Source: Bacteroidota bacterium (GTDB lineage Bacteria; Bacteroidota; Bacteroidia; Flavobacteriales; Flavobacteriaceae). From it: 55,597 bases of DNA. The notes under the pieces are model-generated. The model was not told where the DNA came from. It ran no database searches and worked only from the letters and a program-made list of their open reading frames with translations. The stretch spans positions 1 through 55,597 of the forward strand of contig JAQCJC010000003.1 of assembly GCA_027593245.1 (NCBI GenBank), in the 5' to 3' direction. Positions 39,107 to 49,005 of this stretch are shown here, one piece after another. Within the stretch, counting starts at the first letter, position 1. Every line of letters begins with the position of its first letter. The position numbers and the translations under genes are program-made.

Positions 39107-40360
39107 TTAATCATCTAGAGTTTTGAAAACAACACAAGCATTATGCCCACCAAAACCAAAAGTGTTACTCATGGCAACATTTACTGTTCTTTTTTGAGCC
39201 TTATTCAGTGTAAGATTGAGATCCGGATCAATGTTCTCGTCGGGAGTTGTGTGGTTGATTGTAGGCGGAACAATTCCGTTTTGCATAGACAGTATTGAAG
39301 CAATAGCCTCTATAGCTCCAGCTGCGCCCAGTAGGTGCCCTGTCATTGATTTAGTGGAGTTTATGTTTATGTTTTTTGCGTGGCTACCGAACACTCTTGA
39401 AATTGCCTTTAACTCAGCAACATCCCCTAACGGTGTGGATGTTCCGTGGGTGTTAATGGCGTCTACATCTTCGGGCTTTAGGCCGGCGTTAGCCAAACAG
39501 TTTTTTATTACTGCGGTTACTCCAGTTCCGTCAGGATGAGGAGCGGTCATATGGTAAGCATCTGAAGACAAGCCGCCTCCAACAAGTTCAGCGTAGATTT
39601 TAGCACCTCTTGCCTTAGCATGCTCGTATTCTTCCAAAATCAACGCACCAGCACCCTCACCTAAAACAAAGCCATCTCGAGTTGCATCAAATGGTCTAGA
39701 TGCGGTTTCCGGACTTTCATTTCTTGTCGACAGAGCATGCATTGCGTTGAATCCGCCCATGCCAGACTCGTTGATTGTAGCTTCACTTCCACCAGTGACA
39801 ATAACATCGCAATGACCAAGGCGAATATAGTTTAAAGCATCAATGATTGCATTTGCTGAAGACGCACAGGCCGAAACAGTTGTGTAGTTTGGCCCCATAA
39901 ACCCATGTTTAATGGAAATGTTGCCTGGTGCAATATCAGCAATCATTTTAGGGATAAAGAACGGGTTGAAACGCGGCATGCCGTTGCCGGTTGCGAAATT
40001 GGCAATTTCTTTCTGAAAAGTATCAATTCCACCAATACCAGCACCCCAAATCACACCAACGCGAAACCTATCTATGGTTTCCAAATTAAGCTTGGAGTCT
40101 ATAATGGCCTCATCAGAAGCCACCATAGCATATTGCGCAAACTTATCTGTTTTTCTGGCTTCTTTGCGGTCAAAAAAGTCAGATACGTTGTAATTTTTTA
40201 ATTCACAAGCAAATTTAGTCTTGAAGTGCTCCGTATCAAAATAAGTTACAGGGCCACAACCACTTTTTCCTGCTACTAGAGCACTCCAATAGTCGTCTTT
40301 GTTATTTCCTATGGGCGTTAGCGCACCAAGCCCAGTGACCACAACTCGCTTTAAGTTCAT
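39107..40360 (-). CDS. fabF: 3-oxoacyl-ACP synthase II
   Basis: VVVTGLGALTPIGN, TVSACASSANAI active Cys, NTHGTSTPLGD, NTFGFGGHNAC. Confidence 0.97.
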   Translation of the reverse strand: MNLKRVVVTGLGALTPIGNNKDDYWSALVAGKSGCGPVTYFDTEHFKTKFACELKNYNVSDFFDRKEARKTDKFAQYAMVASDEAIIDSKLNLETIDRFRVGVIWGAGIGGIDTFQKEIANFATGNGMPRFNPFFIPKMIADIAPGNISIKHGFMGPNYTTVSACASSANAIIDALNYIRLGHCDVIVTGGSEATINESGMGGFNAMHALSTRNESPETASRPFDATRDGFVLGEGAGALILEEYEHAKARGAKIYAELVGGGLSSDAYHMTAPHPDGTGVTAVIKNCLANAGLKPEDVDAINTHGTSTPLGDVAELKAISRVFGSHAKNININSTKSMTGHLLGAAGAIEAIASILSMQNGIVPPTINHTTPDENIDPDLNLTLNKAQKRTVNVAMSNTFGFGGHNACVVFKTLDD

Positions 40361-40381
40361 AAAAAAAAATTACAATAGTTT

Positions 40382-40615
40382 TTATTTTGCTGATTCTATA
40401 TATGAAACAGCTTGACCTACAGTGGCAATGTTTTCTGCTTGATCATCTGGAATTTGAATATCAAATTCTTTTTCGAATTCCATTATAAGTTCTACGGTGT
40501 CTAGTGAATCTGCTCCTAGATCGTTTGTGAAGCTCGCTTCAGTTACTACTTCGTTTTCATCAACGCCCAATTTATCAACGATAATTGCTTTCACTCTTGA
40601 TGCAATGTCTGACAT
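40382..40615 (-). CDS. acpP: Acyl carrier protein
   Basis: 77 aa; [28 protein letters not shown]. Confidence 0.97.
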   Translation of the reverse strand: MSDIASRVKAIIVDKLGVDENEVVTEASFTNDLGADSLDTVELIMEFEKEFDIQIPDDQAENIATVGQAVSYIESAK

Positions 40616-40797
40616 AATAATTAGTTTTAAGTTTTAGTTAGTGTGCAAAAATAAAAAACTTTATTTTAAAAAGAATAAATCCTAAAAAAATGTGCGCATT
40701 CTTTTCAATAAACAGAGAATGATCAAGGGAATTGGGTGGCTATTAAAAATATTATCCCTTTTTTTGTAGTGCAATTAGTGTTAAAAACTAAAATATA

Positions 40798-41370
40798 ATG
40801 AAAAAAATAGCTGTTTTTGCATCTGGCTCCGGCTCCAATGCCGAAAATCTCATCAAGTTTTTTCAAAATGATACCACTGCAGAGGTTGTTTTGGTGCTGT
40901 CAAATAATTCGGACGCCAAAGTTTTAGAACGCGCAAAATCTTTAGCTGTAGACACATTGCTTTTCAACAGAGAACAACTTTTAGACCCTCATGTTGTTAT
41001 TAAGGCGTTGCATTTATACAAAGTTGATTTTATTGTACTTGCGGGGTTTTTGTGGAAATTACCAAAGCACATAATTAAGGAGTTCGAAAATAAAATTGTA
41101 AATATACACCCTGCTTTGTTACCTGATTTTGGAGGAAAAGGGATGTACGGAATGCATGTGCATAAAGCGGTTATTGCAGCAAAGGTTAAGGAGTCAGGAA
41201 TCACAATACATCAAGTGAATGCACAATATGATGAAGGAGCAATCGTTTTTCAAGCAAAGTGCACTGTTGACCCTAAAGACTCTGCAGAAGATGTTGCACG
41301 CAAGATTCACAAGCTAGAAATGGCACATTTTCCCAAGATTATCAAAAATATTTTATTGTCAGATGCCTAA
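40798..41370 (+). CDS. purN: Phosphoribosylglycinamide formyltransferase
   Basis: IAVFASGSGSNAENLI, NIHPALLPDFGGKGMYGMHVHKAV, SGITIHQVNAQYDEG. Confidence 0.95.
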   Translation: MKKIAVFASGSGSNAENLIKFFQNDTTAEVVLVLSNNSDAKVLERAKSLAVDTLLFNREQLLDPHVVIKALHLYKVDFIVLAGFLWKLPKHIIKEFENKIVNIHPALLPDFGGKGMYGMHVHKAVIAAKVKESGITIHQVNAQYDEGAIVFQAKCTVDPKDSAEDVARKIHKLEMAHFPKIIKNILLSDA

Positions 41371-41998
41371 AACCAAACAAAAATATTACACCGTTTGGAA
41401 GGGTCATAAAACAGGCGTTTTCGAGACGTGGTCTGAATGCCAGTTGCAAATAAAAAACTTTCAAGGCGCTCAATACAAGTCTTTTGCAACAAAGGCGATC
41501 GCTGTTAAAGCATTTGAAGGGCTTTATGAAGATTATATAGTAAAAAACAAAGCTAAAAAGGTGATTCCAAATAGAAGAAATAAAATAGAGGGGCCTAACT
41601 TAAATTCTATTTCTGTTGATGCCGCCTCGAGCGGAAACCCTGGTGTTATGGAGTATAGGGGGGTTGACACCCAAACCAAAGCTATACTTTTTCATAAAGG
41701 ACCTTTCCAAAAAGCCACAAACAATATTGGGGAGTTTTTAGCTTTAGTTCACGGACTCGCATTACTTAAAAACCAAGAAAGCCAAGTCATGCTATATACA
41801 GACTCTGTAACCGCAATGAGTTGGGTTAGTAAAAAAAAGTGTAACACAAAATTGAAACGCAGCAAAGAAAACCAAGCCGTTTTTGTATTAATAGATCGTG
41901 CAGAACAGTGGCTACAAAACAACACTTTTACAACTAAAGTTGTAAAATGGGAAACAAAATCTTGGGGTGAAATTCCTGCAGATTTTGGAAGAAAGTGA
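41363..41998 (+). CDS. rnhA: Ribonuclease H1 with N-terminal viroplasmin-type domain
   Basis: KYYTVWKGHKTGVFETWSECQLQIKNFQGAQYKSF; catalytic residues in SVDAASSGN, IGEFLAL, YTDS, IPADF; 8-bp overlap with purN. Confidence 0.92.
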   Translation: MPKTKQKYYTVWKGHKTGVFETWSECQLQIKNFQGAQYKSFATKAIAVKAFEGLYEDYIVKNKAKKVIPNRRNKIEGPNLNSISVDAASSGNPGVMEYRGVDTQTKAILFHKGPFQKATNNIGEFLALVHGLALLKNQESQVMLYTDSVTAMSWVSKKKCNTKLKRSKENQAVFVLIDRAEQWLQNNTFTTKVVKWETKSWGEIPADFGRK

Positions 41999-42077
41999 GA
42001 TTAACTTTTTGCTTCAAATTTAACGCCAATAACCTATAATTTTTTGTAGATTTGTCCTTTAATTTTTCTACAAGTTT

Positions 42078-43004
42078 ATGAACAAACTCCTAATTGTCGG
42101 TACTGTTGCATTTGATGCTATTGAAACACCTTTTGGGAAGACCGATAAAATTCTTGGGGGGTCAGCACCTTACATAGGGCTATCAGCTTCGCAGTTTGAC
42201 ACAGCGAGTGCGATAGTTTCGGTTGTTGGCGGAGATTTTCCGGAGACTCATTTAGAGCTTTTTCGCCAACACAACATAGATGTTTCTGGCATAGAAATCA
42301 TCTCATCAGGAAAAACTTTTTTTTGGAGTGGGCGCTACCATAACGACATGAACACAAGAGACACATTGTCTACTGAACTTAATGTGTTGTCTGACTTTCA
42401 ACCTGTAGTGCCTTCTAAATTTAAGGATGCCAATGTTGTTGTTTTAGGAAATTTGCACCCCCTTGTTCAATCTAGTGTTTTGAATCAAGTTACCAATAAA
42501 GAGGCTTTGGTCATATTGGATACGATGAACTTTTGGATGGACAATACTTTAGAGGATTTGATAAAAGTCATTAAAAGAGTCGATGTAATTACGATTAATG
42601 ACGAGGAGGCGAGGCAATTATCAGGGCAAAGTTCTTTGGTAGCAGCAGCACGAAAGATTCATACAATGGGACCTAAATACGTAGTGATAAAAAAGGGAGA
42701 ACACGGCGCATTATTATTTAGTGGTGACAATGTGTTTTTTGCGCCTGCACTTCCACTTGAGGAGGTTTTTGACCCTACCGGAGCTGGCGACACTTTTGCT
42801 GGCGGGTTTGCAGGATTTTTGTCCAAAACAAACAACTTTACTTTCGAAAATATGAAAAAAGCTGTTGTGTATGGCTCCGCATTAGCGTCTTTTACTGTAG
42901 AAAAATTTGGAACAGAGCGAATTAGTAATCTATCATCTAAAGAGGTCTTTGAGCGGCTTCAGATGTTTAAAAACTTAACCCAATTTGACATTGAATTAAC
43001 TTAA
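42078..43004 (+). CDS. PfkB family sugar/nucleoside kinase
   Basis: GGSAPYIGLSASQF and C-terminal DPTGAGDTFAGGFAGFL. Confidence 0.93.
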   Translation: MNKLLIVGTVAFDAIETPFGKTDKILGGSAPYIGLSASQFDTASAIVSVVGGDFPETHLELFRQHNIDVSGIEIISSGKTFFWSGRYHNDMNTRDTLSTELNVLSDFQPVVPSKFKDANVVVLGNLHPLVQSSVLNQVTNKEALVILDTMNFWMDNTLEDLIKVIKRVDVITINDEEARQLSGQSSLVAAARKIHTMGPKYVVIKKGEHGALLFSGDNVFFAPALPLEEVFDPTGAGDTFAGGFAGFLSKTNNFTFENMKKAVVYGSALASFTVEKFGTERISNLSSKEVFERLQMFKNLTQFDIELT

Positions 43005-43072
43005 TAAATTGTATTAATTTTGAGCACAAATGGGATTATTATAAATACATTAACCAACCACAACCTTCACAC

Positions 43073-44971
43073 ATGAGTGATGCAATCAAACACGAATGTG
43101 GCATAGCCCATGTTCGCCTTTTAAAGCCCTTAGATTTTTACAAAGAAAAGTATGGCACTGCTTTTTATGGGATAAACAAGATGTACCTGATCATGGAAAA
43201 GCAGCACAATAGAGGACAGGACGGTGCTGGTTTTGCAAGTATAAAATTGGACATGAGCCCTGGAGAGCGCTACATAAGCCGTGTGCGCTCTGTTACCCAA
43301 CAACCCATTCAAGATGTGTTTGAGCAAATCAACGAACGTATTAATACCGTCTTGGTGAATAACCCTGAATGCACTAATGACACCGCATTACAAAAGAGAA
43401 TGGTGCCCTACCTTGGGGAGGTCATGCTTGGCCATGTTCGCTATGGAACATTTGGGAAAAACAGTGTTGAAAGTGTACATCCGTTCCTGAGACAAAATAA
43501 CTGGATGCACCGCAACCTAATCTTAGCAGGAAATTTTAACATGACTAATGTTCGTCACTTGTTTAAGAATTTAGTAGAAATTGGCCAGCACCCAAAAGAG
43601 TACACAGATACGATTACAATCATGGAGCGTATTGGACATTTCTTGGATGATGCGGTTTCAAAAGTGTATAAAAAATTAAAAAAGGAAGGCTATACTAAAA
43701 TGGAATGTTCTCCTTTAATTGCTGAACGCCTAAATCTCAAGAAGATTTTAAAAAAATCTGCAAAAAATTGGGACGGAGGGTATGCAATGGCGGGTATGCT
43801 TGGCCACGGCGATTCATTTGTTTTACGCGATCCGGCTGGGATCCGCCCAGCGTATTACTACATGGATGATGAGGTAGTTGTTGTGGCTTCAGAACGACCG
43901 GTAATTCAAACCGTTTTTAATGTGGATTACCACTCTGTTCAAGAGCTACCTCCTGGACATGCTATTATCACCAAAAAATCTGGGGAAACCAAAATAAATA
44001 AAATTTTAGAACCCACAGAACGTAAGGCCTGTTCTTTTGAGCGGATTTATTTTTCGAGAGGTAGCGACGTTGAAATATATAAAGAACGAAAATTATTAGG
44101 AAAACTTATTGTTCCAGAAGTTTTGAAACATATCAATAATGATATTAAAAATACAGTTTTTTCATTCATACCTAATACTGCCGAAACCTCCTTTTTTGGT
44201 ATGGTTGAATCCGTTGAGGCATTTTTAAATAAAACAAAAACAGATGAAATTTTGGAGGGAAGACGCTCTTTGTCAGCAGAAAAAGTAACTCAAATTTTAT
44301 CGCAACATACAAGAATAGAAAAAATCGCAATTAAGGATGTAAAACTTAGAACCTTTATAACTGAAGACAGCAGTAGGGACGATTTGGTAGCACACGTATA
44401 TGACATTACATATGGCGTTGTAAAAAAAGAAGACAATTTAGTTATTATTGACGACAGCATCGTGCGCGGGACAACACTAAAGAAAAGTATATTAAAAATG
44501 TTGGACCGCCTATCCCCTAAAAAAATTGTAGTGGTGTCTTCAGCACCACAAATCCGCTACCCCGATTGCTACGGCATTGATATGGCAAATTTAGAAGGTT
44601 TGGTTGCGTTTAGAGCGGCACTAGCACTACTAAAAGACCACAAGCAAGATCAGCTCATTGATGATGTTTACGCCAAATGCAAGGCGCAAGAACATTTGAG
44701 TGACAGCGAGATAAAGAACTTTGTTAAAGAGATTTATTCACCATTTTCTGCAGATCAGATATCAAGCAAAATAGCTGATTTACTCAGCAGGGATGAGATA
44801 AATGCTGAGGTTGTAATCATTTTTCAAACCATTGAAAATTTACACAAGGCTTGCCCGGATAATTTAGGAGACTGGTATTTTACAGGAAATTACCCAACTG
44901 ACGGAGGAAATCGCGTAGTTAATCAAGCGTTTATAAATTTTTACGAAGGAAAAAATGAGCGCGCCTACTAA
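43073..44971 (+). CDS. Amidophosphoribosyltransferase-like protein (PurF paralogue, long form)
   Basis: HECGIAHVRLL with catalytic Cys near N-terminus, QHNRGQDGAGFA, PRPP-binding VIIDDSIVRGTT. Confidence 0.87.
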   Translation: MSDAIKHECGIAHVRLLKPLDFYKEKYGTAFYGINKMYLIMEKQHNRGQDGAGFASIKLDMSPGERYISRVRSVTQQPIQDVFEQINERINTVLVNNPECTNDTALQKRMVPYLGEVMLGHVRYGTFGKNSVESVHPFLRQNNWMHRNLILAGNFNMTNVRHLFKNLVEIGQHPKEYTDTITIMERIGHFLDDAVSKVYKKLKKEGYTKMECSPLIAERLNLKKILKKSAKNWDGGYAMAGMLGHGDSFVLRDPAGIRPAYYYMDDEVVVVASERPVIQTVFNVDYHSVQELPPGHAIITKKSGETKINKILEPTERKACSFERIYFSRGSDVEIYKERKLLGKLIVPEVLKHINNDIKNTVFSFIPNTAETSFFGMVESVEAFLNKTKTDEILEGRRSLSAEKVTQILSQHTRIEKIAIKDVKLRTFITEDSSRDDLVAHVYDITYGVVKKEDNLVIIDDSIVRGTTLKKSILKMLDRLSPKKIVVVSSAPQIRYPDCYGIDMANLEGLVAFRAALALLKDHKQDQLIDDVYAKCKAQEHLSDSEIKNFVKEIYSPFSADQISSKIADLLSRDEINAEVVIIFQTIENLHKACPDNLGDWYFTGNYPTDGGNRVVNQAFINFYEGKNERAY

Positions 44972-44975
44972 AAAA

Positions 44976-45014
44976 GTGCATTTCGTCTAAAAAAAGTGCA
45001 TTTCGTCTAAAAAA
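44976..45014 (+). repeat. Two perfect direct repeats GTGCATTTCGTCTAAAAAA with 20-bp period (44976-44994, 44996-45014)
   Basis: Read directly; noncoding, starts 4 bp after the PurF-like stop codon. Confidence 0.95.
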
Positions 45015-45038
45015 CAAAAAGGCTAATTAATTAAAGTA

Positions 45039-45046
45039 TATATTTG
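45039..45046 (+). promoter_or_regulatory. Putative -7 promoter box TATATTTG (TAnnTTTG) downstream of the direct repeats
   Basis: Exact match to Bacteroidota -7 consensus; no -33 TTG at usual spacing. Confidence 0.45.
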
Positions 45047-45052
45047 ATTCAC

Positions 45053-45122
45053 CATAACATAAGTAGGTTAAGTTCATGGTAGATTTGGGGCAAAAAAGGT
45101 GAACATCTGTTCACCTTTTTTA
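45053..45122 (+). ncRNA. Candidate short noncoding transcript (hypothetical)
   Basis: Bounded by the putative promoter box and a strong hairpin terminator; no convincing ORF; inference only. Confidence 0.25.
45093..45121. terminator. Bidirectional intrinsic terminator (AAAAAGGTGAAC-ATCT-GTTCACCTTTTT)
   Basis: 7-bp GC-containing stem flanked by A and T tracts between convergent PurF-like and sod genes. Confidence 0.88.
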
Positions 45123-45145
45123 TTTATACACGATATTTTGTGTGC

Positions 45146-45754
45146 TTATTTCGCTGCCGCAAAACGTTTTGCTACTTCATTCCAGTTGATTACATTAAAA
45201 AATGCATTGATATAGTCTGGACGTCTGTTTTGATAATTTAAGTAATAAGCATGTTCCCATACGTCAATACCTAAAATTGGAGCGCCGCCACATGATACAC
45301 CCGGCATGAGCGGGTTGTCTTGATTAGGCGTAGCACACACTTCCACTTTACCGCCTTTGTGGACGCAAAGCCAAGCCCATCCAGAGCCAAACTGTGTTGC
45401 AGCGGCATTTGAGAACGCAAACTTAAAGTCTTCAAAAGAACCATAAGCTTCTAGGATTGCATCTTTTAATTCTCCTGAAAGTTCGCCTTTATCAATTGGG
45501 CTCATTACCTCCCAAAATAAGCTGTGGTTATAAAATCCACCACCATTATTCCTAACCGCTTTGTTACTCATGTCCAAAGAGCTTAATATTGATTCAATAC
45601 TCTCGTTTTCTAATACTGTTCCTGAAATAGCAGCGTTTAATTTTGTGGTGTATCCGTTGTGATGCTTAGAGTGGTGGATTTCCATTGTTCTTGCATCAAT
45701 ATTTGGTTCTAATGCATCGTAAGCATAGTTTAATTTTGGTAATTCAAAAGCCAT
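45146..45754 (-). CDS. Superoxide dismutase (Fe/Mn family)
   Basis: [53 protein letters not shown]. Confidence 0.97.
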   Translation of the reverse strand: MAFELPKLNYAYDALEPNIDARTMEIHHSKHHNGYTTKLNAAISGTVLENESIESILSSLDMSNKAVRNNGGGFYNHSLFWEVMSPIDKGELSGELKDAILEAYGSFEDFKFAFSNAAATQFGSGWAWLCVHKGGKVEVCATPNQDNPLMPGVSCGGAPILGIDVWEHAYYLNYQNRRPDYINAFFNVINWNEVAKRFAAAK

Positions 45755-45860
45755 GTTATTATTTTTAAGGTTAAATACTTTAAATCAAATTTACGATTTT
45801 CCATTCAAATTAAATTAAGGATGTGATTTAGATTGTTTATTTTGGTATAAATTTTATTTA

Positions 45861-48800
45861 GTGAGCGGCTCATCATTCAAGATATACAATGCTTCTGCTG
45901 GAAGCGGCAAAACCTATACTTTAGTCAAGGATTACTTAAAAATAGTACTGACTTCAGAAGCTTATTTACCTCACCGTCATGTACTTGCAATTACATTCAC
46001 GAACAAAGCTGTGGACGAAATGAAAAGGCGTATTGTCGCAGCCCTACTTCGCTTTTCGTCGTCAAACATCCTAACCACAAAAGACGATTTATTTGCTGAC
46101 CTTACTCATGAACTGAGTTTAAGTCCAGAAAAAATCCATGGTAAAGCAAGAAAATTAATCCGGAAAATATTACACAATTATGGCGGATTTGATGTATCCA
46201 CAATTGACAAATTTAATCAACGGCTTATACGAACATTTGCCTATGATCTCCGAATTCCTGTAAATTTTGAGGTAGAGTTAGATACAGACAGCTTGTTGCA
46301 AAAAGCCGTTGATCAGATGATTTCAAAAACAGGAAAAGACAAGGCGCTTACTAAAGTTCTTGTGGCCTATGCTCTTTCTAAATCAGAGGATGATAAAAGC
46401 TGGGACATTGCCTTGGACTTGTATAAATCAGCAAAATTACTCACTCAAGAAACGGCTCTTCCATATTTGGAGCGCTTATCCAATCAAAAATTAGCTGCAT
46501 TTGAAGGCCTGAAAGCCACTCTCGAAAGAGAATATAAGGCATTAGAGCATCAAATAACAGAGGCCGCGACTCAAGTTTTAGACCTTATTGTTGGGCAAGG
46601 ACTGACTTTTGGTGATTTTTATAAGGGCTCCTTACCTAAGCATTTTGCAGCCCTTACAGCCAAAAAATATAATATTAAATTTGATCTGGTTTGGCAAAAG
46701 AATATCGAGACAACTCCTTTGTATACAAAGAACACCCCAGAAAGCATTTCACAAAAAATAGATGCTTTACGATCGGATTTAGTAGTCGCCTTTTTGAGTA
46801 CAAAGCAAGCTGTTTATCGCTTACGTTATCTTCTAAATATCCGCAAAAATATCACACCAGTTTCTGTTTTAACTCTTATTCAAAATGAAATCAATGCGAT
46901 CAAGGAGGCGCAAAATATTATATTAATTTCAGAATTTAATACCATTATTGGGAAAGAAATCAAGACCCAACCCGCACCTTTTATATATGAAAGAATTGGT
47001 GAGAAATTTAATCATTATTTTATTGATGAATTTCAGGACACCTCAGAACTGCAGTGGACAAACCTCGCCCCTTTAATTACAAACGCTTTAGCAGCAGGGA
47101 AGGGCAGTGTGCTACTGGTGGGTGATGCAAAACAATCGATTTATCGTTGGCGAGGGGGTAAGCCAGAGCAGTTTATGAGTCTTATTAACAATCAACATAC
47201 ACTTCCGCTTGATGCACGTGTTGCTAATTTGCCGACAAATTACAGAAGCTGTAGAGAAGTAGTCAAATTTAATAATGACTTCTTCAACTTCTGCTCAAAA
47301 GCAGTTTTCTCTGAGGCTACACATCAGAACCTTTATTTATCCGCAACTCAAGAACAGAACAAAACTAAGCCGGGATATGTTCAGCTTTCTTTTTTAGATT
47401 TTGACCAAGGCTCTGACAAAGAAGCGCTCTACGCAGAAGAAGTGTATAAGAACATTAGTATATATAAAGCTTCTAATCCTGACGCCAAATATAAAGACAT
47501 TTGTGTATTGGTGCGCAAACGCAAGGAAGGGGTTGCTGTTGCAACCTACTTGAGCTCCAAAGGCATTGATATTATTTCTAACGAAACACTTCTTATAGCC
47601 GAATCAAAGGAAGTCAAGTTTATCATCAATATTTTCTCATTCCTCAAAGACAATACGGACACTACAGCGAAATTAAATATTTTGAATTATTTGATTAGCC
47701 GAAACAATGTCACGGACGGGCATCAGTTTCGATTGAATTATTTGCACTTAGATTTCTTGTCGTATTTTGCGTCATTTTCACAATTCAATATCAATTTCGA
47801 CCCCCAGACAGCGATTCAGCTGTCTGTGTATGAGTTGGCGGAATACATTATATCTACATTTCATTTGGTTCAAAACATGAATTCACACATTCAATTTTTC
47901 TTGGACATTGTTTTTGACTTTACTCAAAAAAAGTCGTCGAGTATTGCCCCGTTTTTGACTTATTTTGAACACAATAAAGAAAAGCTTAGTATTGTTTCTC
48001 CCGAGGGGATGGATGCAGTACAGATTATGACTGTGCACAAAGCCAAGGGGCTAGAGTTTCCTATTGTTATTTTCCCTTTTGCAGAACTAAGTATTTATAA
48101 AGAAATTGAACCTAAAGAATGGATGCCAACACAAGAGCTAGATGATAATTTTCCATATTTTTTGATCAATTACAACAAAGATCTTGAGCATTATGGTACT
48201 GAGGGTAAAGCCAGATATAAGGCGCACCAGGCCAAGTTGGAATTAGATAATATTAATTTGCTTTATGTTGCTTTTACCCGTGCTGCTGAGCAGCTTTACA
48301 TTATAGGAAATCGATCATCAGCAAACAAATCAAAAGCAGATTTAAAGACATATTCAGACATTCTTATTGGATTTCTAAAATCTACAGGAAGGTGGAGTAC
48401 TGGAGTTTCTAGATATACCTTTGGTTCAATGCAGCCAATTGCTGCTCTCGATGCCCCACAATATCCAATGCAGCTGCAAAGAAAATTTGTTTCAACACTA
48501 AAAACCCAACTCAATGTTTCTATGGCCTTAAAAGCTGATTATTTTTGGGACAGTGCTCAAAAAGAAGCTATTGAAAAAGGAAACTTAATCCACCTGTTAT
48601 TAGCTAGAGTTTATTTGTCATCAGATATTGAAATGACAATTAACACTTCTTTAGAGGAAGGGTTAATTTCACCAGAGCAAAGCCAACCGCTTTTTAAAAT
48701 TCTAGAATCTATCGTTTTCCACCCACAACTTAAGTTGTATTTTAGCCCTGGTATTGAGGTGTATAACGAACGCGAGATTATGACTGGTTCAGGCCAAATT

Positions 48801-48995
48801 ATTATACCAGATCGGCTCATTGTAAACGCGAATGGCAAGGCTGTAATAATTGACTATAAGACCGGGCAATATTTGGAAAAACACCAACAGCAGCTACAAA
48901 CTTATGCTTCTGTTGTCCAGCAATTGGGGTATATTGTGGAGAAAAAAATATTGGTGTACATTCACCCAGAACTTACAATCAAAATGGTTATATAA
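45861..48995 (+). CDS. UvrD-type helicase/PD-(D/E)XK nuclease (AddA-like)
   Basis: GTG start; Walker A ASAGSGKTYTLV, FIDEFQDTSELQW, VGDAKQSIYRWRGG, nuclease DRLIVNANGKAVIIDYKTG. Confidence 0.93.
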   Translation: MSGSSFKIYNASAGSGKTYTLVKDYLKIVLTSEAYLPHRHVLAITFTNKAVDEMKRRIVAALLRFSSSNILTTKDDLFADLTHELSLSPEKIHGKARKLIRKILHNYGGFDVSTIDKFNQRLIRTFAYDLRIPVNFEVELDTDSLLQKAVDQMISKTGKDKALTKVLVAYALSKSEDDKSWDIALDLYKSAKLLTQETALPYLERLSNQKLAAFEGLKATLEREYKALEHQITEAATQVLDLIVGQGLTFGDFYKGSLPKHFAALTAKKYNIKFDLVWQKNIETTPLYTKNTPESISQKIDALRSDLVVAFLSTKQAVYRLRYLLNIRKNITPVSVLTLIQNEINAIKEAQNIILISEFNTIIGKEIKTQPAPFIYERIGEKFNHYFIDEFQDTSELQWTNLAPLITNALAAGKGSVLLVGDAKQSIYRWRGGKPEQFMSLINNQHTLPLDARVANLPTNYRSCREVVKFNNDFFNFCSKAVFSEATHQNLYLSATQEQNKTKPGYVQLSFLDFDQGSDKEALYAEEVYKNISIYKASNPDAKYKDICVLVRKRKEGVAVATYLSSKGIDIISNETLLIAESKEVKFIINIFSFLKDNTDTTAKLNILNYLISRNNVTDGHQFRLNYLHLDFLSYFASFSQFNINFDPQTAIQLSVYELAEYIISTFHLVQNMNSHIQFFLDIVFDFTQKKSSSIAPFLTYFEHNKEKLSIVSPEGMDAVQIMTVHKAKGLEFPIVIFPFAELSIYKEIEPKEWMPTQELDDNFPYFLINYNKDLEHYGTEGKARYKAHQAKLELDNINLLYVAFTRAAEQLYIIGNRSSANKSKADLKTYSDILIGFLKSTGRWSTGVSRYTFGSMQPIAALDAPQYPMQLQRKFVSTLKTQLNVSMALKADYFWDSAQKEAIEKGNLIHLLLARVYLSSDIEMTINTSLEEGLISPEQSQPLFKILESIVFHPQLKLYFSPGIEVYNEREIMTGSGQIIIPDRLIVNANGKAVIIDYKTGQYLEKHQQQLQTYASVVQQLGYIVEKKILVYIHPELTIKMVI

Positions 48996-49005
48996 ATAAT
49001 TTCCC

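Noticed and set aside
45076-45102. 8-codon ORF MVDLGQKR inside the candidate short transcript
   Set aside because: Too short, no persuasive ribosome-binding site, and it ends in the terminator stem; I cannot support a leader peptide.
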